Positions 1 through 8,292 of a stretch of 64,000 nt of DNA are shown piece after piece. The stretch is taken from positions 124,001 to 188,000 of the forward strand of contig JBMYRH010000005.1 in assembly GCA_049602155.1 (NCBI GenBank), written 5' to 3'. Positions within the stretch are counted from its first letter, which is position 1. Every line of letters starts with the position of its first letter. Made by a program: the position numbers and the translations under genes. Origin of the DNA: JBMYRH01 sp049602155. Its GTDB lineage: Bacteria > Myxococcota_A > UBA9042 > PHBI01 > JBMYRH01. Below the pieces are notes generated by a model, which had not been told where the DNA came from, did no database searches, and worked only from the letters and a program-made list of their open reading frames with translations.

Positions 1-708
1 GCCGATGACGGAAGTGTGAGCCTGTGGCGCGGCGTCGATGCCACGAAGGACCAGACGTATTTCTTGGCTGGGATGAGCCAAGAGGCCCTGATGAAGGTGG
101 TGTTTCCCTTGGGAGATATGACCAAGGATGAAGTCCGGGATCATGCCAAACGATTGAGTTTGTCCACCGCGGGCAAGCGAGAGAGTCAGGAGATCTGCTT
201 CGTACCCAACGATGACTATGCCGCTTATTTAGAGGATTCGGCTGGGGCAGCGCTCTCTGGGCCAGGGCCGATCATTAGCCTAGATGGCTTGCGCCTAGGT
301 CAACACAAGGGCCTGCACCGCTACACAGTCGGTCAACGCCGAGGATTAGGGCTCGCTGGACCCGAGGCGCGCTACGTCGTGGGGCTAGACACCGAGACCA
401 ACGCGTTGCGGGTTGGTACCAAGGAGGACGTGCGGGTCGACGGGCTCTGGGCAGCGGACGAGCGATGGCTGGGCGGGGTCCCAGGCAGCGAACGGACCCC
501 TATCGAGGCTAGAATTCGGCACCGCTCCTCAGTGGTCTCGGCCTCGGTGGAGCGCGACGATCAGGGGCGCTTACAAGTGTGGTTCGATAACCCGGTGATG
601 GCCGTCAGCGCTGGTCAGCAGGTCGCGTTTTATGATGGGGACCAAGTCCTGGGCGCAGCGACCATTGAAGGTCCGCTCGATTCACATCGCGGGGAGCGAC
701 ATGCGTGA
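1..708 (+). CDS. mnmA: tRNA-specific 2-thiouridylase MnmA, 5' end outside window
   Basis: C-terminal part of the enzyme that puts sulfur on U34 of Lys, Glu and Gln tRNAs. The frame is open to the left edge, so the N-terminal PP-loop ATPase part lies outside the window. The window contains the RGxDxxKDQxYFL tRNA-binding segment near the start and the ESQEICF motif. Its Cys (codon 196-198) matches the second catalytic cysteine, Cys199 in E. coli. The GQRRGLGL segment and a C-terminal beta-barrel follow. The stop overlaps the next gene's start by 8 bp, so the two are probably cotranscribed. A GTG at 16 is an internal codon, not the start. Confidence 0.95.
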   Translation, partial: ADDGSVSLWRGVDATKDQTYFLAGMSQEALMKVVFPLGDMTKDEVRDHAKRLSLSTAGKRESQEICFVPNDDYAAYLEDSAGAALSGPGPIISLDGLRLGQHKGLHRYTVGQRRGLGLAGPEARYVVGLDTETNALRVGTKEDVRVDGLWAADERWLGGVPGSERTPIEARIRHRSSVVSASVERDDQGRLQVWFDNPVMAVSAGQQVAFYDGDQVLGAATIEGPLDSHRGERHA

Positions 709-1420
709 CGGGGACTCAAAGGCGTCGCACTCCGAGCTGCAGACAGCGCTTGGGTACACGTTTGAAGACGCGAGCCTCTTGCACCGCGCGCTGACCCACA
801 CCTCATACGTCAACGAGCTTGGCGGCGGCGAGGGGCCTTCGCCGGCCCTGGACAATGAGCGCCTTGAGTTTCTTGGAGACGCGGTCCTACAGCTCGCGGT
901 GAGTGAGTGGCTCTTTGAGCGCTTCCCGGACGTCTCTGAAGGCGCGCTCACGCAGCGTCGCGCGGCCATCGTGAACGCGGATGCGCTCGCCGAGGTCGGG
1001 CGAACCCTCGACCTAGGCGAACTCCTGCGCGTCGGCGTGGGAGAAGAGCGCACAGGCGGTCGCGCCAGAGCGTCGAACCTCGCTGATGCGGTCGAGGCGC
1101 TCCTCGGCGCGCTCTTCTTGGATGGTGGATACTTGGCGGCCAATGCTGCTGTGCGTCGTGTCTTTGTGACGCGCGTCGAGCATGTGATGAGCGGCCCAAC
1201 CAAGGGGCCCAAGTCGCGCTTGCAAGAGTACATGCAGGCGCATCATCAGGTGACCCCCGTGTACGGCTTGGTGCAGATGACGGGCCCAGCGCACTCGGCC
1301 CACTTCATATGCGAAGTTCAGATCCCGGGCATCGTCTCAGCGCGAGGTGAAGGCGGCTCCAAGAAGGACGCTGAGAAGGCAGCCGCTCAGCGCGCGCTGG
1401 ATGAGCTCAAGCTCAGCTAA
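701..1420 (+). CDS. rnc: Ribonuclease III
   Basis: Double-strand-specific endoribonuclease for rRNA and mRNA processing, 239 aa, a normal length. The signature ERLEFLGDAV lies at residues 53-62, giving E56 and D60 as metal ligands. LADAVEALLGA supplies D129 and E132, matching E. coli D114 and E117. A dsRNA-binding domain fills about 168-239, ending with the lysine-rich GGSKKDAEKAAA helix. The frame extends upstream, but the ATG at 701 is preceded by GGGGAG at 691-696 and fits the family's N-terminus. It overlaps mnmA by 8 bp, which suggests translational coupling. It converges on the leftward operon at 1427 with a 6-bp gap. Confidence 0.96.
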   Translation: MRDGDSKASHSELQTALGYTFEDASLLHRALTHTSYVNELGGGEGPSPALDNERLEFLGDAVLQLAVSEWLFERFPDVSEGALTQRRAAIVNADALAEVGRTLDLGELLRVGVGEERTGGRARASNLADAVEALLGALFLDGGYLAANAAVRRVFVTRVEHVMSGPTKGPKSRLQEYMQAHHQVTPVYGLVQMTGPAHSAHFICEVQIPGIVSARGEGGSKKDAEKAAAQRALDELKLS

Positions 1421-1426
1421 CGGGGC

Positions 1427-3640
1427 TTATCTCCCGTCGAGGTCGCGACGAGAGACGCCTCGGATGACGCTCAGGTCTGACTCCAACGCGCTCAGCGTCT
1501 CGATGCTCGGTGTCTTCTCAGCGTAACGTTCGGACTCGAAGGCCGCCGTGATGCGCGCGATCGCCTCGCCTCGCGGGTATCCTGTCCGCACCAGGCGCTC
1601 AGCGAGCTCTCTCGGGGTCTCCTGTGGGAATCGCCCGATGCCTTGCTTCATGAGGAGCCGCAGCATGGCGTGGTAGAGGCGGCCGGTCTCGCCGGGGATG
1701 CTCTCTCGCCGCCGCCGCGTGGTCAGGGTTCGCCAAAGCCACCGGAGGACTCCGAAGCGCCACAGCAGTGCGAGGAGGAAGGGGGAGGCTAGCATCGCCC
1801 ACGTCCAAGGATCATTGAGCCACGTCTTCAAGCCCTTCTTCCACGATGAGGCCTGGCGTGGGTTCCCCTCGGGTTGCGGGAGCGCGTCTCGCAGCGACCC
1901 GAGCTGCTCTCCAATGGCGCGGAAGAAGGATAGCTGCTTTTCGAGGTCGTACTCGACGACCCATTTGAACCACTGAAGTCGGAGGCTGTCGACCCATTCA
2001 CTGAGGGCGCTGAAGGCGCCGTCTCCTCCGGGGACGAGCACCGCGTTGGGGGGCGTGGGGTCGAAGGTCACCCAGCCATGCCCTGGGAAGTACGCTTCGA
2101 CCCAAGAGTGCGCATCGGCCTGGCGCATTGCATAAAAGCGCCCGAATTCATTGTAGTCGCCGCCGTAAAAGCCATTCGCGGGGCGCGCCGGGACACCGAG
2201 TGTGCGGAGGAGGATCACCATCGCGGTTGAGAAGTACTCGCAGTGGCCGGTCTTTCGGTTGAAGAGGAAGTCCTCGAGGGGGCGGCTGGCGTCATGGCCA
2301 CCCTCCGTCGAATAGAGGTACTCCCTGCGCAGGTGGTTCTCGATCGCCTTGGCTTTATCGTAGGGGGAGGTCTGCGTCTTGGTGATCTCCCGAGCCAAGG
2401 CGCTGACCGCGGCCTCTAGGCGGCCTGGCAGCTGCAGGTAGAGGCGCTCGATATGCGGGGCGATGGTCCCCTCGGCTTGCCGCAGGAGTTGGGAGTCAGC
2501 TCCGCTGACAGAGGAAGTCACGTGATAGCGGAGGGCGGAGTCCGTCGGCCCTGTGGCGGAGATGTCCCCTGCGCTGTCTTGATAGAAGCGGATCGGGTTA
2601 CGCCTCAGGCGGTCCAGCTCGGGGTTGTCGATGCTGAAGGTGCGCAGGCTCGGTTCGCCGAAGACCATGCGGCGGTCCATCTCTAACGGCTCAAGGTACA
2701 CCGTCTGGTTGATCACCGTCCCAGGGCGATAACCGCCCCGGGTCGCGTCTGCGAGGACCGCCCAGGTCCCAAGCGATTGTCGCGGCAGCTCGAAGGTCTC
2801 CTCAGTGGTCTTCGTCCACATGCGTCCGTCGTAGTTGTCGAAGGAGATCCCCCGCATGCGCAGCGCTTTATCCGAGGCGTCACGATCCTCTGGAAACTCG
2901 ACGCGCATCACGACGCGCATGTTGTCTTTGATGGTCCCGAAGTGTCCGAGTTGAATACGATCCGCGAAGCCCGAGACCGACTGCCCCGCGCGGCCTTGGC
3001 TGAAGAAGAAGCCCATCCCGAGGCGCGGGAAGAAGAAGAAGATCGCGAGGCTGCACGCGAAGATCGTCAGGGCGAGGGCGCTCGAGCCGAGCAAGAACCG
3101 GCCCGTGATGAGGTCTCGTGCACGCCACAAGAGGTCTGCAGCGCGCTCTCCGACCTCGCGCTGTTCGGCCTGCAGCGCCTCAAGGTCGCGCTGCAAGTGC
3201 AGCAGGATGAGCCCCCACACCAGCAGGACCAAGTAGACGACGAAGATCCCAATGAAGGAGAGGCTCGGGTTGATCACAGCGCCCGCGACCATCACTACAA
3301 AGCTCAGGCCGTAGAGCTGAAAGGTGTCTCGAGAGCCACGACTTTGGAAGAAGCGTGTCACCACCATCAGCAAGGCGAACAAGATGGCGTAGAGCAGGTA
3401 GCGCCCACTGGACCACCCCAGCACGGCGAGCACGAACATGGCCACTAAGGTCGCGGTCGTCCAGCGGCGCGTGTGCGTCTCGATGCGTTGACGGGGGGGC
3501 TCATAGAACCAGGAGGCGGCCATCGCGCCGTAGGCACCAATGACGAAGATGAGGTCGATCTCACCGCTCGTCGCGAGGGGGAGCAGGCCAATCCCGACGG
3601 CCAGGTACAAGACCAACTTGTGGACCAGGTCAAAGGTCAT
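1427..3640 (-). CDS. TgpA-like transglutaminase (DUF3488 + transglutaminase-like)
   Basis: Membrane-anchored transglutaminase-like protein of 737 aa. The N-terminal half has about six hydrophobic segments (residues 8-210, DUF3488-like). A periplasmic transglutaminase fold follows, with the full Cys-His-Asp triad: Cys467 in GHCEYF, His511 in DAHSWVEAYF and Asp527 in TFDPTPP. A last membrane span lies near residue 615, followed by a short cytoplasmic DUF4129-like tail. This is the architecture of Pseudomonas TgpA. It is last in the FAH-MoxR-DUF58-TgpA operon, and its ATG overlaps the upstream stop by 4 bp. The substrate is not known for most members; crosslinking or trimming of envelope proteins is inferred. 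Confidence 0.92.
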   Translation of the reverse strand: MTFDLVHKLVLYLAVGIGLLPLATSGEIDLIFVIGAYGAMAASWFYEPPRQRIETHTRRWTTATLVAMFVLAVLGWSSGRYLLYAILFALLMVVTRFFQSRGSRDTFQLYGLSFVVMVAGAVINPSLSFIGIFVVYLVLLVWGLILLHLQRDLEALQAEQREVGERAADLLWRARDLITGRFLLGSSALALTIFACSLAIFFFFPRLGMGFFFSQGRAGQSVSGFADRIQLGHFGTIKDNMRVVMRVEFPEDRDASDKALRMRGISFDNYDGRMWTKTTEETFELPRQSLGTWAVLADATRGGYRPGTVINQTVYLEPLEMDRRMVFGEPSLRTFSIDNPELDRLRRNPIRFYQDSAGDISATGPTDSALRYHVTSSVSGADSQLLRQAEGTIAPHIERLYLQLPGRLEAAVSALAREITKTQTSPYDKAKAIENHLRREYLYSTEGGHDASRPLEDFLFNRKTGHCEYFSTAMVILLRTLGVPARPANGFYGGDYNEFGRFYAMRQADAHSWVEAYFPGHGWVTFDPTPPNAVLVPGGDGAFSALSEWVDSLRLQWFKWVVEYDLEKQLSFFRAIGEQLGSLRDALPQPEGNPRQASSWKKGLKTWLNDPWTWAMLASPFLLALLWRFGVLRWLWRTLTTRRRRESIPGETGRLYHAMLRLLMKQGIGRFPQETPRELAERLVRTGYPRGEAIARITAAFESERYAEKTPSIETLSALESDLSVIRGVSRRDLDGR

Positions 3641-4836
3641 GACGTCGGCTCCGTCGGCTGCGGGGCCACGGCGACGCTCTCACCCTCATCCGAGGTCGCC
3701 GAGTCACGGTCGACCAGGACCATGCGGTCGACATCGGGGGCCAAGCCGGCGGCCTGTTGCTCGGGCGTCGTGATGCCGATGCGGAGGGTGTTGCGGCGTT
3801 GGAAGTCCGTGTGGAAGGGGGCCGGTGTGCCTACGGGGGCCGTGCGGACGGGGAGGTGCGCGAGGTGTTCGTAGATCGAGGTCAGCGCGTTGGGGCCCGT
3901 ATCCGGTGCCACGCCGCCATCTGAGGTGGCGATGCCGACTGCGTAACCTTGGTCGGAACACAGCGTGGCGAGCGTCGCTGCTCGGGAGAATGCGACTTCC
4001 AACGAGGCCTCAGCGTCGGCCCGTGCTGGCCCACTTAGCGGAGGGAGGACATTGGCGACTGTGATGATCAAGCGCCTGGCAGCAGGCCGTTGGTTCTCAC
4101 GCACGACCAGCTTGTCGCGCCGAGCGGTTGCCTTCCAGGCGATGTTGCGTGCGTCATCGCGATCGTGGCCATCTCGGAGGGCGTAGAACTCATCACCGGC
4201 ACCAGAGCGGCCCATCTCCTCTTCGTTGCCAGCGATGGTCGGCGGGAGGGGGGGGACGGTCGCGGAGTGCAGGGCCGGGTAGATGACGTATTGGCCAGCC
4301 AAGGGCACATAGCGTGACTTCTCAAAGAAGCCGAAGGGGAAGCGCGTCGCGATGCGCAGCCCCGCTGTAGAGAGTACACCGCGGTCGCTGGCCGAGACTC
4401 GCAGGTGGGTAATCACGGGCTCACCGGGTGGCAAGGCGAGGATAAAGCCGCGCCTTTGGGTGATCGCAGAGGCGCTGCCGAGCAGCTCGCTCACCTCCAC
4501 CGAGAGCGATGTGAACCACCGCTTTGTGTTTTGAAGGTCGATTCGGACCAGCGTGGGGGTGCCCGCGAAGAGGCGCGGAGGCTCATGACGTATCGCCGTG
4601 ATGCCTTTGAGCGTGAGCTCACTCAAGACCCCGCTGATGATGATCAGGGACAAGAGGACGCCGAGGACCAGATAGAGGAGGTTGTTGCCACTGTTGACCG
4701 CGCCGAAGCCGATCATCAGGGTCACGGTCAGCAGAAGCTTCCCCTGGCGCGTGAGGCGAAGCCGGCGCGGTACTGAGCGTCCGAGGCGACGGAGCTCGCG
4801 GGGCGATAACGCCCTCTGGTCCAGGGGGGGAGACAT
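3637..4836 (-). CDS. DUF58 domain protein
   Basis: Protein of 399 aa with two membrane spans near residues 34-70. The DUF58 core follows, seen as EFYALRDGHDRDDARNIAWK and then KATARRDKLVVRE, the family's conserved signature. DUF58 proteins are almost always found with MoxR ATPases and transglutaminases, exactly as here; their biochemical role is unsettled. The frame stays open to 4902, but that start would overlap moxR by 56 bp, and the extra 22 residues look unconserved. I therefore use the ATG at 4836, 10 bp after the moxR stop. The end overlaps the TgpA-like gene by 4 bp. A C-terminal acidic, proline-containing tail is unremarkable. Confidence 0.88.
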   Translation of the reverse strand: MSPPLDQRALSPRELRRLGRSVPRRLRLTRQGKLLLTVTLMIGFGAVNSGNNLLYLVLGVLLSLIIISGVLSELTLKGITAIRHEPPRLFAGTPTLVRIDLQNTKRWFTSLSVEVSELLGSASAITQRRGFILALPPGEPVITHLRVSASDRGVLSTAGLRIATRFPFGFFEKSRYVPLAGQYVIYPALHSATVPPLPPTIAGNEEEMGRSGAGDEFYALRDGHDRDDARNIAWKATARRDKLVVRENQRPAARRLIITVANVLPPLSGPARADAEASLEVAFSRAATLATLCSDQGYAVGIATSDGGVAPDTGPNALTSIYEHLAHLPVRTAPVGTPAPFHTDFQRRNTLRIGITTPEQQAAGLAPDVDRMVLVDRDSATSDEGESVAVAPQPTEPTS

Positions 4837-4846
4837 GCGCCGCGGG

Positions 4847-5824
4847 CTAGAGTGGGACCTGAGTGGTCTCCAGGAGCTCGCGAAGGACGTTGTCTGCTTC
4901 ACGGCGTCGCTCTGCTGGGCCCTCGTGGTGGTTCTTGACCATCACGCGGTGGGCGCAGACCGGCATGAACAGCGCCTTCACATCGTCGGGCAGCAGGTGC
5001 TCGCGACCGTTGAGGTAAGCGTGGCCTTGGCATGCGCGGTGGAAGGAGAGGGCGCCGCGGGTCGAGACGCCGAGTGAGAGGTAGGGGCTGCGGCGCGTCT
5101 CTTCGACGAGGCGGCTGAGGTAGTCCAGCACGGGATCGGTGGCGGTCACCTCGGCGACGCGCTTTTGCATCGCGCGGATCGCGGCGCCATCGAGGATCGC
5201 CTCGACCTGCTCGACCATGTCGACCTTGCCCATCGTGCGGATGATCTCGCGCTCTACCTCGGGGGCGGGGTAGCCGATCGTGATGCGCACCAGGAAGCGG
5301 TCGAGCTGAGACTCCGGGAGGGGATACGTCCCGGAGAACTCCAAGGGGTTCTGTGTCGCCATCACCATGAAGGGCTTCTCGAGCGGGTAGGTGGTGTCAT
5401 CGACGGTCACCTGCCGCTCGTTCATTGCCTCCAGCAGGGCGCTCTGCGTGCGCGGAGTTGTGCGGTTGATCTCATCGGCCAAGACGACCTGGCTGAAGAT
5501 GGGGCCGCGCCGAAAATCAAAGTGCCCTTTGTCGCGATCGTAGACCGTGACGCCGACGATGTCGGCCGGGAGCAAGTCACTCGTGAACTGGATGCGCTTG
5601 AAAGAGCAGCCCATCGCCTTCGCCACCGAGCGCGCCAAGGTCGTCTTCCCGACCCCTGGGACGTCCTCGAAGAGCACATGGCCCCGAGCGAGCATCGCGA
5701 TGAGCGCAAACTCGATCGCCTCTCGTTTACCGACGAATGCGCGCTCGATCGACGCGACGGCCTCTCGTAGACGCGCGCCATCACTCGCCACGTTGCCTTG
5801 ATCTTCGGCAGGTGTCGCTACCAT
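4847..5824 (-). CDS. MoxR family AAA+ ATPase
   Basis: AAA+ chaperone-like ATPase of 325 aa. Walker A is GVGKTT (57-62), Walker B VVLADE (113-118), and sensor 1 ATQNP (156-160). The MoxR hallmark GTYPLPESQLDRF follows directly. MoxR proteins are thought to help assemble or insert metal centres into partner proteins, with DUF58/VWA proteins as adaptors. The start is supported by GAGAGG 5 bp upstream. The upstream FAH-family stop codon lies 1 bp before the ATG, so the two genes are translationally coupled. The DUF58 gene follows after 10 bp. Confidence 0.95.
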   Translation of the reverse strand: MVATPAEDQGNVASDGARLREAVASIERAFVGKREAIEFALIAMLARGHVLFEDVPGVGKTTLARSVAKAMGCSFKRIQFTSDLLPADIVGVTVYDRDKGHFDFRRGPIFSQVVLADEINRTTPRTQSALLEAMNERQVTVDDTTYPLEKPFMVMATQNPLEFSGTYPLPESQLDRFLVRITIGYPAPEVEREIIRTMGKVDMVEQVEAILDGAAIRAMQKRVAEVTATDPVLDYLSRLVEETRRSPYLSLGVSTRGALSFHRACQGHAYLNGREHLLPDDVKALFMPVCAHRVMVKNHHEGPAERRREADNVLRELLETTQVPL

Positions 5825-5825
5825 C

Positions 5826-6626
5826 TCAACCTCTCGCCCTCACGGGGTTGCTTAGGGAACCGAGCCCCTCGATCTCGAGGCGCACGATATCACCAGGGGA
5901 CAACACGCCGACACCGGCGGGTGTTCCCGTAGCGATGATATCACCGGGCTCCAGTGTCATGATCTCGCTGATCCAGCTCACCAGAGTCGGTACGTCAAAT
6001 AGCATCTGATCCAAGGAGCCGTCTTGCCGGATGTCACCATTGACCCAAAGGCGAAGGGCCTGAGAGGCGACCCGGAAGTCTGTGTCAATCCAAGGTCCCA
6101 TCGGGGCAAATGTATCGAAGCCTTTGGCCCGCGAAAAGCAGCCATCGCGCCGCTGAAGGTCGCGCGCTGTCACGTCATTGAAGCAGGTGTAGCCCAAGAT
6201 GTAACCCGGGACGTCGCTCGGGGCGATGCGATGTGCGCGACGGCCGATGACCACGGCGAGCTCGCCCTCATGGTGCACGAGCTGACTATGGGACGTCGGC
6301 AGCATGATCGGTGTGTCGGGGGCGGTCAGGGCGCTCGCTGGCTTCAGAAAGATCAGCGGCTCGGATGGGACTGCGTTTGAGAGCTCCTCAGCGTGCTTCC
6401 GGTAGTTCCGCGCGGCGCACACGATCTTCGCGCCGGGTAGGGCCGGTGCATCGAGGGGGAGCTCGGCGAGCAAGCGATCGGGACCGCAGGGCTCAGGGTG
6501 ACCATCGAAGGGGGGCCCTGACACAGGGACAGCGCGGTCGTCCTGGACACGCGCCCAACCAAGACATCGGTCGGTGCCGCCTGCCAGGCCGTCAATCAGA
6601 CTTCGAGAGTAGACATAGCGCGACAT
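5826..6626 (-). CDS. Fumarylacetoacetate hydrolase (FAH) family protein
   Basis: FAH-fold enzyme of 266 aa. Conserved pieces are ARNYRKHAEE, the metal-binding HHEGELAVVIG, the GYTCFNDVTARDLQ strand, and IATGTPAGVG near the C-terminus. The family covers acylpyruvate hydrolases, oxaloacetate decarboxylases and 2-hydroxyhepta-dienedioate isomerases. Which one this is cannot be told from sequence alone. The ATG at 6626 is preferred over the GTG at 6635, because AAGGTGA sits 8 bp ahead of it. It is the first gene of the MoxR operon, with only 1 bp to moxR. That is an unusual leader for the trio and may simply reflect shared transcription. It diverges from ygfZ. Confidence 0.88.
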   Translation of the reverse strand: MSRYVYSRSLIDGLAGGTDRCLGWARVQDDRAVPVSGPPFDGHPEPCGPDRLLAELPLDAPALPGAKIVCAARNYRKHAEELSNAVPSEPLIFLKPASALTAPDTPIMLPTSHSQLVHHEGELAVVIGRRAHRIAPSDVPGYILGYTCFNDVTARDLQRRDGCFSRAKGFDTFAPMGPWIDTDFRVASQALRLWVNGDIRQDGSLDQMLFDVPTLVSWISEIMTLEPGDIIATGTPAGVGVLSPGDIVRLEIEGLGSLSNPVRARG

Positions 6627-6691
6627 CCCGATCACCTTACGTGGGGTGAGGGGCTCCGTCTAGGGCCTCCGCAACGACGAAGGAGGTGCTC

Positions 6692-7708
6692 ATGAGCGGC
6701 GACAACACTTTGACTGCTGCCCACCAGGCGGTTGAGGAAGGCGCTGGAGTCCGGGTGCTCCCAGGGCGTGCCCATGTGGAGGCCTCCGGCCGGCACCGCG
6801 CGCGCTTCCTGCACAACATGACCACATGTGAGGTGAACCAGCTGTCTCCCGGTCACGGCACATTTGGGCTGACGGTCGACCGAGGCGGCAAATTGGTCGG
6901 CCAGCTCTTCTTGGATGTCGACACAGAGACGATCCGGGTTGAAGTCGACGCTGCACTACGAGAGCGCATCGTGGGCCATTGGGTGCAACACAGGGTGGCG
7001 GACATGATCCGTTTCTCGGATGTGGACGGCTTGGCGGTCATCGCGCTGGTGGGTCCGCGGGCAGCGACGGTGCTCGACAGCGCGAGTGAGGGCGCGGCCT
7101 CGACCCTCGGTGTCCATCAGTGGTTGGACACGTCGGTGAGCGGCATCTCTTGCCGCCTCCGTCGCAATGATGATCGCCTCGCGCAGATCGGCTTCGATCT
7201 TACGGTGGCGGAGGCCGATTCGGCGGCATTGGTCAGCGCGCTTCAGGATGCGGGCGCAGTTGCGTTGCCGGAGGCGGCTTGGGACGCGGCGAGGATCGTG
7301 AACGGTGTGCCGAGTGATCGCGTGGACATGAACGAAGAGAACATCCCCCTAGAGTCGGAGCATTTGATCCGCGGGATCTCTTGGAACAAGGGTTGCTACA
7401 TCGGGCAAGAGGTGATCGCCCGGATGCACTTCAGAGGAAACCCCAATCGGCATCTTCGTGGCCTACGCCTCTCGGGCGAGACCCCGAAGGTCGGTGAACT
7501 CTTGTTCACAGCGGAGGGCAAAGAAGCCGGGGTTGTCGGGACGACTGGGGTCGATCCGACCTCGGGCGCTACGATCGCATTGGCCGTCGTGAAACGTCGT
7601 TTTTCAGAGGTCGGCACCGCGTTGAGCACGGAGGCTGGTACCTCGGCGGAAGTCTTGAAGGTCCCGTTCTCTGAAGGAACCGATGCCACAGAATCCGCCT
7701 CAGATTGA
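6692..7708 (+). CDS. ygfZ: Folate-binding YgfZ family protein
   Basis: GcvT-like folate-binding protein of 338 aa, known in E. coli to support Fe-S cluster enzymes such as MiaB. The YgfZ signature KGCYIGQE begins at residue 233, and the key Cys is Cys235 (Cys228 in E. coli). A C-terminal barrel follows. The start is set by a perfect AGGAGGT at 6681-6687, 5 bp before the ATG at 6692; an in-frame GTG at 6686 lies inside this site and is rejected. It diverges from the FAH-MoxR operon. The C-terminus is a Thr/Ser/Ala-rich tail without known function. Confidence 0.92.
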   Translation: MSGDNTLTAAHQAVEEGAGVRVLPGRAHVEASGRHRARFLHNMTTCEVNQLSPGHGTFGLTVDRGGKLVGQLFLDVDTETIRVEVDAALRERIVGHWVQHRVADMIRFSDVDGLAVIALVGPRAATVLDSASEGAASTLGVHQWLDTSVSGISCRLRRNDDRLAQIGFDLTVAEADSAALVSALQDAGAVALPEAAWDAARIVNGVPSDRVDMNEENIPLESEHLIRGISWNKGCYIGQEVIARMHFRGNPNRHLRGLRLSGETPKVGELLFTAEGKEAGVVGTTGVDPTSGATIALAVVKRRFSEVGTALSTEAGTSAEVLKVPFSEGTDATESASD

Positions 7709-7738
7709 ATAATCATGGGTCAAGGGCGTCTGCACCCT

Positions 7739-7768
7739 TTGACGAAGCCCGATGACCGGGCCTAGATT
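7739..7768 (+). promoter_or_regulatory. Candidate sigma-70 promoter for the CxxCH protein gene
   Basis: TTGACG at 7739-7744 and TAGATT at 7763-7768 are separated by 18 bp, a good housekeeping-type match. The spacer contains a small GCCCG/CGGGC inverted repeat. The next gene starts 41 bp downstream with a GAGGGA ribosome site. Not proven; based on consensus only. Confidence 0.5.
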
Positions 7769-7809
7769 GTAGCTGGACCAACCCAGTCGATTCACCGAGT
7801 GAGGGAACC

Positions 7810-8220
7810 ATGAAGCGTTTGACCATCTCCGCGCTTGTCGCGCTGCTTGCACTGACGACGACCCAGATCGCGTTTGCAGATGATAGCGTGCGGACCGCGC
7901 CGTCTGTGACCATGCAAGAGGAAGCACCCGCCAAGTGTAAGCGGACGACCTTCAAGACTGCGCTCGTAAAGAACGCATGCAAGAAGGGCCAAAAAGCCGC
8001 GAGCAAGGCGATGAAGGCCTTCACCAAGAAGGCAAAGAAGGCCACGGGTGAGAAGGTGACGTGCAAGACGTGCCACACGGCGATGAAGAAGGAGGGCTAC
8101 CCGCTGAAGGCGGACGGTATGGCCACCTTCAAGAAGATGAAGGCCGCGATCGACGCCGCGAAGATTCGGCCGCACCTTACGCAGACCGAGCAACACGCTG
8201 TGGAGAGTTGGCTCCGTTAG
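7810..8220 (+). CDS. Small secreted Lys-rich protein with one CxxCH motif
   Basis: Protein of 136 aa with a clear Sec signal peptide (residues 1 to about 23, ending AFA). The mature part is very basic, with alternating Lys/Ala helices (about 50-82). A single CKTCH motif lies at residues 85-89, the classical covalent haem c attachment signature. Two further cysteines (43 and 57) lie upstream. A Met that could be a distal axial ligand is present in YPLKADGM, but the usual cytochrome fold is not obvious. It could be a small monohaem cytochrome c or a metal-binding periplasmic protein. No electron-transfer partner is adjacent. It has its own likely promoter at 7739. Confidence 0.75.
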   Translation: MKRLTISALVALLALTTTQIAFADDSVRTAPSVTMQEEAPAKCKRTTFKTALVKNACKKGQKAASKAMKAFTKKAKKATGEKVTCKTCHTAMKKEGYPLKADGMATFKKMKAAIDAAKIRPHLTQTEQHAVESWLR

Positions 8221-8292
8221 GTCAGCGCTTGTTTGTCACAGATTACGACCTCGGTCTCGGTAGAGCCCGGGGTCGTCGCATTAGGGGGCGAT

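Noticed and set aside
16..18. GTG as mnmA start
   Set aside because: It lies inside conserved MnmA sequence and the frame is open to the window edge; the gene is simply cut.
2777..3448. 223-residue frame antisense to the TgpA-like gene
   Set aside because: Its composition (Glu/Arg/His-rich) is what an antisense reading of membrane-protein codons gives, and the sense gene is clear.
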